From Ulvibacterium sp965228935 (GTDB lineage: Bacteria; Bacteroidota; Bacteroidia; Flavobacteriales; Flavobacteriaceae): DNA of 64,000 nt. Position 1 is the stretch's first letter; each line of letters opens with the position of its first letter. Position numbers and translations under genes: made by a program. The stretch lies in assembly GCF_965228935.1 (NCBI RefSeq), contig NZ_OZ245846.1, forward strand, positions 1,426,001 to 1,490,000. Direction: 5' to 3'. Positions 38,702-47,147 of this stretch are shown here, one piece after another. Under the pieces are notes generated by a model. It made no database searches. It worked only from the letters and a program-made list of their open reading frames with translations, and was not told the DNA's origin.

Positions 38702-41700
38702 TTAGAAAGTTGCGTTTAGATTAAAACCGAAGCTTCGTGAACTTGGGAGTGCCATATCCTCCACACCGGGAACAATGGTCCCACCATTAAAGGAAATGGT
38801 CTCGGGATCAAAATGGGGATTCTCGGTCCAGAGGGCCAGGTTACGACCTACCAAGGACAAGGTAAGTGACTGGACAAAGGTATTTTGAAGCAGTTTTCTA
38901 GGGAAGCTATACCCAAGTCTTACTTCCCTAAGCTTTAGAAAGGAAGCATCGAACATTCCAATTTCCTCGTTGCCCCGGTTATACCTCCACCAATAATAAT
39001 CGCGTCCACTTAAGCGTACATCGTTAGGACGGTAACTACCATCTGCGTTTTGGATAACCCCTTCGGATATGATGCCCTCTTCCCTGCCAACCGCGGTGAA
39101 ATCCATCAATCCCGAAGTACCTCCGATCAAAACGGTTCGTGAGTTTATCACGCCTCCCTGTCTCCAATCAAAAAGCACCCCTAGATTAAAACCTTTATAG
39201 GTAAAGGTGTTTTGCCAACCAACGGTAAAGTCGGGGTTATAGTTCCCTAATTTCTTTAACTCGGGATCGCGTAGGGAAAACCCATCTTCATTATGGACGA
39301 CCTGCCCAAAAAATGGGCTGCTCGGATCATCTACGGTAACCAATCCCGTTCCATATACATCGCCCATACGTCCACCTACCTTTGCGAGGACATTGATGTA
39401 GTTGGAAGATTGCTCATACGTATCCAGACCATCTATCAAGGATTTTACCTTTCCCCTGGCACGAGTAAAATTGACATCGGTACTCCAGGTAAACCCATTT
39501 TCACTTCGTATGGGGGTTGCATTCAATACTACCTCCAATCCGGTGTTCTGGATTTCGCCTGCATTGATGATCCGGGAATTGAAGCCGGACGTGTTGGCTA
39601 CGGGAAGTGTAAGTATTTGGTTCTTTACGGTGGAATCATAATAGGTAATATCCAAGCCTAAGCGATTGTTGAAAAAACGGATATCGGCACCTACCTCGAT
39701 GGAAGCCGCTTCTTCCGGTTTCAGATTCTCGTTCCTAAGGATTTCGGAGGCACTTACACGCTGAAAATTGCCAAAGGGCTCATTGAACGAAAAGGTATTT
39801 CGTAGCGCATAGGGATCCGTGTCGTTCCCAACAACGGCCCAACCGCCCCTGAGCTTAAGAAAGGATATAGGCTCTCCCAAGGAAAACATATCCGAAATTA
39901 TGGCACTGACCCCAACGGACGGATAAAAATAGGAGTTATTGTCCGAGGGTAAGGTACTGGACCAGTCGTTCCTTCCGGTAACATCCAGGAATAGATAATT
40001 CTTATAGGATAAATTGGCAAAAGCGTAAAGTGAGTTTATCCTTCGCTCATCGTTGAACTGGGTCTTGGCCAAAGGCTCGGCGGCATTTTCAAAATTAAAT
40101 ATCCCGGGGATCGATAACGAATTGGCACTTATTCTCTTGTATCGATTTTCCTCATCACGGACGTTGCCGCCAAGGGACAGGCCAAGATTAAAATCCTTAT
40201 GGATATCCTTGTTATACTGCAATAGGAAATCCGTGTTCTGTTCCTTAAAGAAGATATCGTCCTCACGATACTGCCCCCTGGCAAAACGCTGGGTGCTATA
40301 GGCCCTTCTACCCGTTCTCAGTTCGCTGAAATAGTCAATACCTGTTCTGAGCATCAAAGAAAGGTTCTTGGTGATATCGATGTCCGCCCTGACATTTCCA
40401 AAAATCCGGTCCTTATTAAAACCATTGGTGTTCTCGAACATCGTAAAATAAGGGTTGTCATGCCAGTTATAGTTGTAATTGAATTGTTGACGCCCCTCCA
40501 AACCGGGCTGCCAGTAATTCCGTAAGGAGTTCATATTGATCTGTCGGCCAAACCAGACCCACAGGTACATGATGTTCTCCGTTCCATAGGAATTGTTGGG
40601 CCTGTTGTCACTATTACTGTTTACGTAGTTAATGGAGGAGGATATTTTAAACCATTCCTTGAGCTTGTACGACCCACTAAAGGCATAGGTTCTTCTATCA
40701 TAGTCCGTATTGGGAAGGATCCCTTCGCTGGTAAGATTGGTCAAGGACAACCGAAGATTTCCAAATTCATTTCCCCCGGTTATGGAAAGGTTGGTGGTAC
40801 TGGTAGTTCCGGTCTTGAAGAAATCTTCGATATTGTCCGGATTGGAAACCCAAGGTGTGGGTGTTATCTCATCGGCAAAGGTACCGTCCGGGTTTCTGGG
40901 TCTAACGGCAAAATCACCTGCCCTAAAACCACTGGTCGTAGGGCTATCATGTTGGGGAATCAATCGACCATCCAAGGCCGGGCCCCAACTTTCATCAATG
41001 TTGTCATTGGTGCCTCCTCCGAAACCATCCAAAAAAGCAAATTCACCTCCGGCACCTTGTCCATATGAATTTTGATACTTCGGGATTCGCAAAGCGGTTT
41101 CAAAGGTCAGGTTTTGGGTAAAACTGATGCCTAATCCTTGGGTGTTTTTTCCGGATTTGGTCGTAATAAGTACCACACCATTAAGTCCCCGTGAACCATA
41201 AAGGGCGGTGGCATTGGGTCCCTTTAGAATGGAAATGGATTCTACATCATCGGGATTGATGTCCTGTGCGCCATTTCCAAAATCAGTTTCCAGGTTGCCC
41301 TCAGCGCGATTGCTAACGGTGCGGTTGCTGATCGGGATACCGTCTACAACGAATAAAGGTGAGTTGTTGCCCGGAATCAATGACCCTTCCCCACGTATGG
41401 TGATCAGTGAGGTTGAGCCCACTCCGGAACTACCGCCCGTTATCTGAACACCGGCCGCCCTTCCCGCAAGGGAGTTGGTAACGTTGGTCTCCCTTGCCGT
41501 CACCAGATTATCACCTTGAACTTCCTGAACGGCATAGCCCAGACGTTTTTTCTCCTTTTTGATACCCAATGCCGTAACTACCACTTCATCCAGCTTTTGG
41601 GAATCCGGTTGTAGAACAATATTGGCCGATGTTTTTCCCGAAGTGTCGAACTCTTGGGAAATATATCCTATATAGGACACGATTAAAATTTGGTTTCCGT

Positions 41701-41890
41701 CGGGCAATTCAATTTCAAAATTACCATCAAAATCGGTCGCCGCCCCGATATTGCTTCCCTGTACCACAACCGATGCCCCAGGTAGGGGAACGTTGTTCTC
41801 ATCCAAGACAGTTCCCGAAAAAATAGTTTGGGAATAGCCTACAAAACTTACTAAAAAAGTAAGTAGTACTAAAAATTGTGTTCTCTCCAT
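38702..41890 (-). CDS. susC: SusC-like TonB-dependent outer-membrane transporter (phosphonate-type locus)
   Basis: This 1062-residue protein has a signal peptide (about 1-21), a CarboxypepD_reg-like beta-sandwich (22-95), a TonB box region DEVVVTA (101-107), a plug domain with SLAGRAAGVQITGG and DDVESISILKGPNATALYGSRG, and a long beta barrel ending with a terminal Phe (NLNATF). It has no STN domain, so it is not expected to signal through FecR. Regulation more likely comes from the XRE-cupin gene read divergently from 42165. It is the first gene of a six-gene minus-strand operon ending at 31422. With SusD it imports the substrate in a TonB-dependent manner. Confidence 0.93.
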   Translation of the reverse strand: MERTQFLVLLTFLVSFVGYSQTIFSGTVLDENNVPLPGASVVVQGSNIGAATDFDGNFEIELPDGNQILIVSYIGYISQEFDTSGKTSANIVLQPDSQKLDEVVVTALGIKKEKKRLGYAVQEVQGDNLVTARETNVTNSLAGRAAGVQITGGSSGVGSTSLITIRGEGSLIPGNNSPLFVVDGIPISNRTVSNRAEGNLETDFGNGAQDINPDDVESISILKGPNATALYGSRGLNGVVLITTKSGKNTQGLGISFTQNLTFETALRIPKYQNSYGQGAGGEFAFLDGFGGGTNDNIDESWGPALDGRLIPQHDSPTTSGFRAGDFAVRPRNPDGTFADEITPTPWVSNPDNIEDFFKTGTTSTTNLSITGGNEFGNLRLSLTNLTSEGILPNTDYDRRTYAFSGSYKLKEWFKISSSINYVNSNSDNRPNNSYGTENIMYLWVWFGRQINMNSLRNYWQPGLEGRQQFNYNYNWHDNPYFTMFENTNGFNKDRIFGNVRADIDITKNLSLMLRTGIDYFSELRTGRRAYSTQRFARGQYREDDIFFKEQNTDFLLQYNKDIHKDFNLGLSLGGNVRDEENRYKRISANSLSIPGIFNFENAAEPLAKTQFNDERRINSLYAFANLSYKNYLFLDVTGRNDWSSTLPSDNNSYFYPSVGVSAIISDMFSLGEPISFLKLRGGWAVVGNDTDPYALRNTFSFNEPFGNFQRVSASEILRNENLKPEEAASIEVGADIRFFNNRLGLDITYYDSTVKNQILTLPVANTSGFNSRIINAGEIQNTGLEVVLNATPIRSENGFTWSTDVNFTRARGKVKSLIDGLDTYEQSSNYINVLAKVGGRMGDVYGTGLVTVDDPSSPFFGQVVHNEDGFSLRDPELKKLGNYNPDFTVGWQNTFTYKGFNLGVLFDWRQGGVINSRTVLIGGTSGLMDFTAVGREEGIISEGVIQNADGSYRPNDVRLSGRDYYWWRYNRGNEEIGMFDASFLKLREVRLGYSFPRKLLQNTFVQSLTLSLVGRNLALWTENPHFDPETISFNGGTIVPGVEDMALPSSRSFGFNLNATF

Positions 41891-42119
41891 TTTTTTCGTA
41901 TTTGTAAACTTTGGTTAATTATTACGAAACAAATATCACGAGGAGAGGTTAGGCTAACTTCCTTTTAAAGTTAAATGATCGCTAGGATTAGATTAAAAAT
42001 ATTATGAAAAGGTTACTTGTATATTATTTACAAATATTCAAATTGTTAGTTAATTGGTTCAAGACTTTTAGATGGCCGATATAGATGGGGATACCGTGTT
42101 GTTTTTAACATTTACAAGG

Positions 42120-42147
42120 TTGGAAAACGATATTAGTACTATGTTTG
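42120..42147 (+). promoter_or_regulatory. Candidate Bacteroidota promoter for the XRE-cupin gene
   Basis: TATGTTTG at 42140-42147 matches the flavobacterial -7 consensus TAnnTTTG, and TTG lies 17 bases upstream at 42120-42122. Transcription would start only about a dozen bases before ATG 42165, which supports that start rather than the longer one at 42072. This is pattern matching only. Confidence 0.35.
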
Positions 42148-42164
42148 CAACATTATTTCTTGCT

Positions 42165-42731
42165 ATGGAAGACTATCTTATCGGTATAGGTAAGCGCATT
42201 AAGGAAATACGAAAAAATGGCAATAGCACCATAAGTGAGATTGCCCAAAAAGCGGGTGTTACCAGTGGGTTGATTTCCCGTATTGAAAACGGACGTACCA
42301 TACCTTCCCTACCGGTGCTCTTAAAAATCATAAGTTCACTTGAAATTGAGGTAACCGATTTTTTCAAGGGGATGCCACAAACAAATGGGGCCGGGTATAT
42401 CGTTTCCAGAAAAGAGGAAAACAGCATAATCGAAAAAGAAGATGATGCCCTGGGATTTACCTATACCTATATTTTTGGAAAACAGCTATCTTCCTTAGGT
42501 TTTGAAACGGTCCTGTTGCAAATAGAGCCTAATTCCAAAAGAGGAAAGGTTACCACGGATGCTTTTGAATTTAAATATGTTTTGTCCGGGGAATGTAATT
42601 ACGTCATTGGAGAAGACGAGATTTGTCTTAGGGAAGGGGACTCCATTTTCTTTGATGGGCGAATTCCCCATGTTCCCGTGAATCGCGGAAATATTTCCAC
42701 GACCATGTTGGTACTTTATTTTTTTATATGA
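42165..42731 (+). CDS. XRE-family regulator with C-terminal cupin domain
   Basis: This 188-residue regulator has an N-terminal lambda-repressor-like helix-turn-helix (about 8-62: ISEIAQKAGVTSGLISRIENG) and a C-terminal cupin sensor domain (about 110-185: VLSGECNYVIGEDEICLREGD, then PHVPVNRG). XRE-cupin proteins commonly sense a small molecule and control transport or catabolic genes nearby. I prefer ATG 42165 because homologs begin just before the helix-turn-helix and a promoter-like element lies directly upstream; an in-frame ATG at 42072 adds 31 unconserved residues. It is divergent from susC and convergent with the phosphonatase-like gene (17-base gap), in the middle of the proposed locus, so it is the likely local regulator. 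Confidence 0.88.
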   Translation: MEDYLIGIGKRIKEIRKNGNSTISEIAQKAGVTSGLISRIENGRTIPSLPVLLKIISSLEIEVTDFFKGMPQTNGAGYIVSRKEENSIIEKEDDALGFTYTYIFGKQLSSLGFETVLLQIEPNSKRGKVTTDAFEFKYVLSGECNYVIGEDEICLREGDSIFFDGRIPHVPVNRGNISTTMLVLYFFI

Positions 42732-42748
42732 CCTAGTGCCTGTCCGGT

Positions 42749-43432
42749 TTAGTTTGAAGTCAGGATCTCTTCCAATTCTACCAACGAATCCAAAACATAG
42801 GTGGGCTCTGCGGAACTTAGCTGTTCCCTGGTGTGGGCACCTGTGGTCACTCCTATGGTCATACCACATCTAGCATTTTTTCCTTCTTGTATATCAATAA
42901 TCGAGTCACCGGCCTTTAAGACTTTGGAAGGATTGTTGATTTGAAGAATATCCATGGCCTCAAAAATCATGTCAGGATTTGGCCTACCTCTTTTTACATC
43001 GTCCGCCGTAATCAATATATCATAATGAATCCCCATGGACCAATTCATTTTGTCCAAGAGCAATTGTGCGGTGCCTTTATCATAACCTGTGTTTAAGGCC
43101 ACTTTAATATTTAGTTTTTTTAAGGTATCGAGTAAATCTTCAACCCCCTCATAAGTGGTCACGATCAGATCCTGATAGGCCTTTCCCAACATTTTTTTGA
43201 AATCCTTGAAAATCTCCTTCGCGGTTTCATCTTGATCATAACCTTCCTCGATCCGAAGAATATCCTTTATAGCCTGATGTTTTTCCTTTCCCGCTCCGTG
43301 TTCCAGAACAAAGTCCAAGGTTAGGAGGTATCCCTTTTTGTTAATGGCCTTTTGAAGTGTTTTATATACTACATTGTCCTCGTTTACTACCGTCCCCGCC
43401 ATATCAAAAACGGCCAATTCTATCTTATGCAT
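42749..43432 (-). CDS. PhnX-like phosphonatase-family HAD hydrolase (TIGR03351 type)
   Basis: This 227-residue HAD-superfamily enzyme has phosphonatase hallmarks. Motif I is DMAGTV (nucleophile D10; Ala replaces the usual second Asp). A cap-domain lysine, K49 with H52, lies in GAGKEKHQAI; it aligns with the Schiff-base lysine of phosphonoacetaldehyde hydrolase. GRP (149-151) replaces the usual KP motif, and acidic motif IV is GDSIID (D176, D180). This fits the phosphonatase-like family beside PhnX. The predicted reaction is C-P bond cleavage of phosphonoacetaldehyde or a close analogue, giving phosphate. The gene overlaps the oxidoreductase gene by 8 bases in one operon. Confidence 0.87.
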   Translation of the reverse strand: MHKIELAVFDMAGTVVNEDNVVYKTLQKAINKKGYLLTLDFVLEHGAGKEKHQAIKDILRIEEGYDQDETAKEIFKDFKKMLGKAYQDLIVTTYEGVEDLLDTLKKLNIKVALNTGYDKGTAQLLLDKMNWSMGIHYDILITADDVKRGRPNPDMIFEAMDILQINNPSKVLKAGDSIIDIQEGKNARCGMTIGVTTGAHTREQLSSAEPTYVLDSLVELEEILTSN

Positions 43433-44588
43433 GCTTAAAATGAAATATTGAATTTATGTTTTCCTTAGCGAACCCTGCACTGCCGGTCATTCCTTTACCG
43501 CCTATTCCGGTTACAATGTGGATATTTTTGTCTATTGTCTTTTGATAAATATCGGAATTTTTGCATTGGGAATACCGTCCTGTCCAACGATTCTGAATTT
43601 CATAGGTAGGGAGATCCATTATTTTTTGGGCCTCGGTCAAAATAAAACGGTCTATGTCCATATTGATATCGAACCCAAGGTCGTCCATATGTTCCGCAGG
43701 GGCATACTCATGGGAATCCCCTAAAATTATCGAACCGTCGACAGCCTGTTTAAAAAGAATATGAACACCCCACTTTTTCTCCAATGAATCGGGATCCTCC
43801 TTGGCCTTGATCGCATCGAATGAAGGACATTCGGCAAATGCCTCATAACGTCTAATGGAAAGCCCCGTTAAGACAGAGCCTTTTAAACGATAGGTTCCTT
43901 GCGACTTGGTCTGCATCATTTGCAATTTTGAGACTTCCAAATCACTCTCATTGAACAGCAATGGATACAAGGTCTTGAAATCGCTGCCATTACAAATGAT
44001 TACCTCCCCGGCTGAAAAAGTATCCCCTTTGGCGGTATGTACACTGACATAATCGACTAGGCTATGGCATTCGATTGCCTCGGTATTCTTGTAAAGTTCC
44101 AAACCGATGTCCACTAAATAGGCGTGTAAACGATTGATCATCAACCGGGGTTCAACGATTACCTCTTCGGGAAAGAACAGCCCGGCTTTTACATAATTTT
44201 CCCTTAGACGGGGATAGTCCCGCAAACATTCTTTCCGGGTCAATAACCGGGATGGATAGTCATTGTTTTTATTTATTTCGGAAAGCTCTTCAAGTAATTG
44301 TATTTCTTCTTCGTTGGAAGCCAGATAGACCGTACCCTCTTGCCGTACCGAAACATCAAATTTTGATTGGATTTCTCTATATATTTTGAGACTTTCCCTC
44401 CCATAAACTTGCCATTTACCGTTCATTCCGGAAGGTACCACTTGGCCAAAATTACGTACCGTAGCCCCTTGGGGAGTTGCATTTTTTTCAATGAGGGCCA
44501 CCGCCAATCCTTTTTTTACGGCATGGTAAGCGTGAAATGTACCCAATACACCTCCGCCTATTACAATTAAATCATAAACGTTTCTCAT
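43425..44588 (-). CDS. FAD-dependent oxidoreductase, HpnW/TIGR03364 family
   Basis: This 387-residue DAO-type flavoenzyme has the dinucleotide-binding motif GGGVLG (11-16), an FAD ribose-binding acidic residue (E34 in ALIEKN) and the family-specific GATVRNFG (41-48). The C-terminus NIHIVTGIGGKGMTGSAGFA is the second FAD contact. Proteins of this family (proposed name HpnW) recur next to the phosphonatase-like family and are thought to deaminate or demethylate an aminophosphonate oxidatively. It overlaps the DUF5690 gene by 4 bases upstream and the PhnX-like gene by 8 downstream, so all three are translationally coupled. The exact substrate is not known from sequence. Confidence 0.87.
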   Translation of the reverse strand: MRNVYDLIVIGGGVLGTFHAYHAVKKGLAVALIEKNATPQGATVRNFGQVVPSGMNGKWQVYGRESLKIYREIQSKFDVSVRQEGTVYLASNEEEIQLLEELSEINKNNDYPSRLLTRKECLRDYPRLRENYVKAGLFFPEEVIVEPRLMINRLHAYLVDIGLELYKNTEAIECHSLVDYVSVHTAKGDTFSAGEVIICNGSDFKTLYPLLFNESDLEVSKLQMMQTKSQGTYRLKGSVLTGLSIRRYEAFAECPSFDAIKAKEDPDSLEKKWGVHILFKQAVDGSIILGDSHEYAPAEHMDDLGFDINMDIDRFILTEAQKIMDLPTYEIQNRWTGRYSQCKNSDIYQKTIDKNIHIVTGIGGKGMTGSAGFAKENINSIFHFKHA

Positions 44589-45874
44589 AGTTCAACAATG
44601 GAGATTTTCTGTGGGGGATCATAAACCCCACTGTTGTATTTTCTCTTAAAGTAGGCCAAAGATAAAATCGATACCACAATACCTATGATGGCAACCACGT
44701 AAGTACCTTGTACAAAGAATTGCAACCAAGATACGTCCGTCTTTCCAAAATTCTTATAGAGTAACACCGCCACACTACCCAAATAACCAAAGGCATCGGC
44801 AATGTATATAAGAAAACCGGCATTGCCGTTTATACGAAAGGTAGCGATCATTCTATCAAAAAACAGGCAATTAAAAGGCACATAACAGGCATATAACCCT
44901 AACCCGACGCTTATCATCCAAAAAACGGGCCCAACCATATTGTTCTGATAAAGTAAGGTGGAAAGGCCAATGAATAAACTTCCACAGATAAGTAGATAGT
45001 GATAGGAAACAAAGGCCCGGTAATTTTTTTTAATAAGAACAAAGAGACCTATCAAAAGCAACACGAATACGGCTACCGGAATTTCGGACAAGGTATATAT
45101 GGAGGCATTGCCCTGGAAACCTACGGAGTCCCAAATCTCACGGGAAAAATTATCGCGAAAATCGCGTAAAGCCGTTAGGCAGATATAGAAAAAGACCAAA
45201 ATGACCAAAGGGAGAAAAAAATTTCGAACCGTTTTTATTCGGTCTTCCCTATTCATCGGTTTTCTTTCCTTTCTCAGCAATCTGTCCTCTGCATCGGGTT
45301 GGGGTACTTTTTCTAGAAGTATGGCAAAACCAAGGAAGGGAAGCATAAATATAAGTCCGGTCATTGCGGGCATCCAAAATTCGGAAACGCCAAAATACCG
45401 CATAACCAAAAGCCCGGCTGACTTTACGGCACCGCTGGAAACTATAAAACTGGAACATAGCGCTACTCCAAGAATTTCAGTAAACCTTCTCCCTTCCAGA
45501 TATGAAAATACTACACCCCATATCATACCCAGCGATAAACCGTTTATGAACATAAAAACCGAATTGTAGGGATGGGGCAAGAGTCCGAACAAAATAAGGC
45601 TTAACTCTGCCATGACGATCATCCCGATGAGGTACCCAAACCTGCTTTTTACCCGTAGACCCGAAATTACTTTTATGCCAACAAACTTGGAAAGCATATA
45701 CCCCAGCACCTGTAGAATGATTAGCATTATTTTGTAATTCACACCCCATAGAAAGTAATTTTCATAGGTCGCTACCGTAAATGGCTTTCGAAATGCATAC
45801 ATGCAAAAGTAAACCCCAAAAGAGGCGAACGCTCCCAAAAACAAAACGCGACTATCTTTTCTGCTAAACTTCAA
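44585..45874 (-). CDS. DUF5690 family membrane transporter (MFS-like)
   Basis: This 429-residue integral membrane protein has about 11-12 hydrophobic segments and a central charged cytoplasmic loop (about 196-222). The N-terminus SFGVYFCMYAFRKPFTVATY resembles MFS organophosphate transporters of the UhpC/GlpT type. DUF5690 proteins are Bacteroidota-specific and poorly characterised. As first gene of the operon with the HpnW-like oxidase and PhnX-like hydrolase, it is the best candidate for inner-membrane import of the aminophosphonate delivered by SusCD. That is inference. The 219-base divergent gap upstream contains two matching palindromes. Confidence 0.82.
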   Translation of the reverse strand: MKFSRKDSRVLFLGAFASFGVYFCMYAFRKPFTVATYENYFLWGVNYKIMLIILQVLGYMLSKFVGIKVISGLRVKSRFGYLIGMIVMAELSLILFGLLPHPYNSVFMFINGLSLGMIWGVVFSYLEGRRFTEILGVALCSSFIVSSGAVKSAGLLVMRYFGVSEFWMPAMTGLIFMLPFLGFAILLEKVPQPDAEDRLLRKERKPMNREDRIKTVRNFFLPLVILVFFYICLTALRDFRDNFSREIWDSVGFQGNASIYTLSEIPVAVFVLLLIGLFVLIKKNYRAFVSYHYLLICGSLFIGLSTLLYQNNMVGPVFWMISVGLGLYACYVPFNCLFFDRMIATFRINGNAGFLIYIADAFGYLGSVAVLLYKNFGKTDVSWLQFFVQGTYVVAIIGIVVSILSLAYFKRKYNSGVYDPPQKISIVEL

Positions 45875-45888
45875 AAACCTGGGATGAG

Positions 45889-45903
45889 TTTACAAATGGT
45901 AAA
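45889..45903. promoter_or_regulatory. Candidate operator, palindrome TTTAC-N5-GTAAA (site 1)
   Basis: TTTACAAATGGTAAA has perfect 5-bp inverted arms around five bases, followed by a run of T. It lies 15 bases before the DUF5690 start, in the divergent gap shared with the Kelch gene. A second site with the same arms is centred 41 bases away. Confidence 0.5.
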
Positions 45904-45929
45904 TTTTTAAAGACAATATTCAATAAATT

Positions 45930-45944
45930 TTTACCATATGTAAA
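45930..45944. promoter_or_regulatory. Candidate operator, palindrome TTTAC-N5-GTAAA (site 2)
   Basis: TTTACCATATGTAAA has the same arms and spacer length as the site at 45889-45903 and is also followed by ATTTTT. The 41-base centre-to-centre distance (about four helical turns) places both on the same DNA face, as expected for cooperative binding by a dimeric regulator. Confidence 0.5.
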
Positions 45945-46093
45945 TTTTTTAAGGTTAAGAAATGCTTATCAAGTATTTACGGAATTCTAAACTTGTTCCT
46001 GAAATGACACAAAATTCAACGAAGGAAGATTACCAAAGATGATTTTTAGGATTTCGTACATTTGGGCGTATCAAGGATTTAATTTAACATCAG

Positions 46094-47107
46094 ATGAAAA
46101 ATGTATTTGCTTTCACATGCTTTCTATTGATTATTGCGGCATGCAAGGAAACACCAAAAAGTACCGATGGGATGACCGATCAAAAACAGGTCGTGGAACC
46201 CTCATGGGAATCGGTTGTTTCCAAGGATGGTAGTAAACCGGTACAACGACATGAGGCGGCTTTTGTAAAGGTTGAAGACAAATTTTATCTGCTTGGAGGA
46301 CGAGGTATACGGCCTGTAAGTGTTTACGATACACAAACCCAAACATGGTCCCAAGGTACGGAACCTCCCATAGAGATACATCATTTTCAACCGGTTGTCC
46401 ATAACAACAAGATTTACATAGTGGGAGCATTGACCGGAGGATGGCCCAACGAAACACCAGTATCAAGCATTTACATATATGACCCCACAATCGATAGCTG
46501 GTCCAAGGGGGATGAAATTCCTTCGGAGCGCTTAAGAGGTTCCACAGGGAATGTAATTTACGATGGAAAAATATATGTCTCCTGCGGAATAAAGAACGGT
46601 CATATTGGGGATCATAAAAATTGGATGGACAGTTATAACCTGAATACTGGGGAATGGCAGGTTTTGGCCGATGCCCCGAGACCACGGGATCATTTTCAAT
46701 CCGTTGAAGCCAACGGGAAGATTTATGCGCTGGCCGGAAGAAATACCGGCGCATCCGATGAACCCTTTGGAAGCACTTTAGGAAAAGTTGACGTATATGA
46801 CATTGCCAGTAATAGTTGGACAACCCTCCCAAACGACATACCTACCCAACGTGCAGGCAACATGGCAATTTTACAGGGGGATGAGATTTTGGTATTGGGA
46901 GGAGAGTCCAGTACGCAGGAAAAGGCGCATGCCCATGTGGAAGCACTTGCTTTTGGCAGCAATACTTGGCGATCCCTACCCTCAATGCTAGAAGGGAGAC
47001 ATGGTACCGGGGTGCTGGAACATAACGGGAATTTGTACGTTGCCTCCGGTTGTGGAAATCGAGGTGGAGAACCCGAGTTGTACACCATGGAGAAATATAC
47101 CAAGTAG
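46094..47107 (+). CDS. Kelch-repeat beta-propeller lipoprotein
   Basis: This 337-residue lipoprotein has lipobox IAAC (Cys17) after MKNVFAFTCFLL. The body has about six Kelch blades, each with a glycine pair and a later Tyr/Trp, for example FYLLGGRGIRPVSVYD with QTWSQG, IYALAGR with NSWTTLP, and ILVLGG with NTWRSLP. Kelch propellers can be mutarotases or epimerases (NanM type) or simple binding scaffolds; no catalytic residues can be assigned. It is divergent from the DUF5690 gene and shares that promoter region, so it may belong with either neighbouring cluster. A hairpin shared with the convergent epimerase-like gene follows it. Confidence 0.83.
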   Translation: MKNVFAFTCFLLIIAACKETPKSTDGMTDQKQVVEPSWESVVSKDGSKPVQRHEAAFVKVEDKFYLLGGRGIRPVSVYDTQTQTWSQGTEPPIEIHHFQPVVHNNKIYIVGALTGGWPNETPVSSIYIYDPTIDSWSKGDEIPSERLRGSTGNVIYDGKIYVSCGIKNGHIGDHKNWMDSYNLNTGEWQVLADAPRPRDHFQSVEANGKIYALAGRNTGASDEPFGSTLGKVDVYDIASNSWTTLPNDIPTQRAGNMAILQGDEILVLGGESSTQEKAHAHVEALAFGSNTWRSLPSMLEGRHGTGVLEHNGNLYVASGCGNRGGEPELYTMEKYTK

Positions 47108-47109
47108 AA

Positions 47110-47147
47110 AACCGACCAACATTCCCTATAAATGTTTCGGGTCGGTT
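47110..47147. terminator. Bidirectional hairpin between convergent genes
   Basis: AACCGACC (47110-47117) pairs with GGTCGGTT (47140-47147), and AACATT (47118-47123) with AATGTT (47131-47136), giving a 14-bp stem with a 3-base bulge. It starts 3 bases after the Kelch stop and overlaps the end of the convergent AGE-family gene, so it can end both transcripts. Confidence 0.65.

Noticed and set aside
46131..46832. 233-residue open frame antisense to the Kelch gene
   Set aside because: It mirrors a well-supported Kelch lipoprotein, is rich in Cys, Arg and His in an unnatural way, and has no domain.
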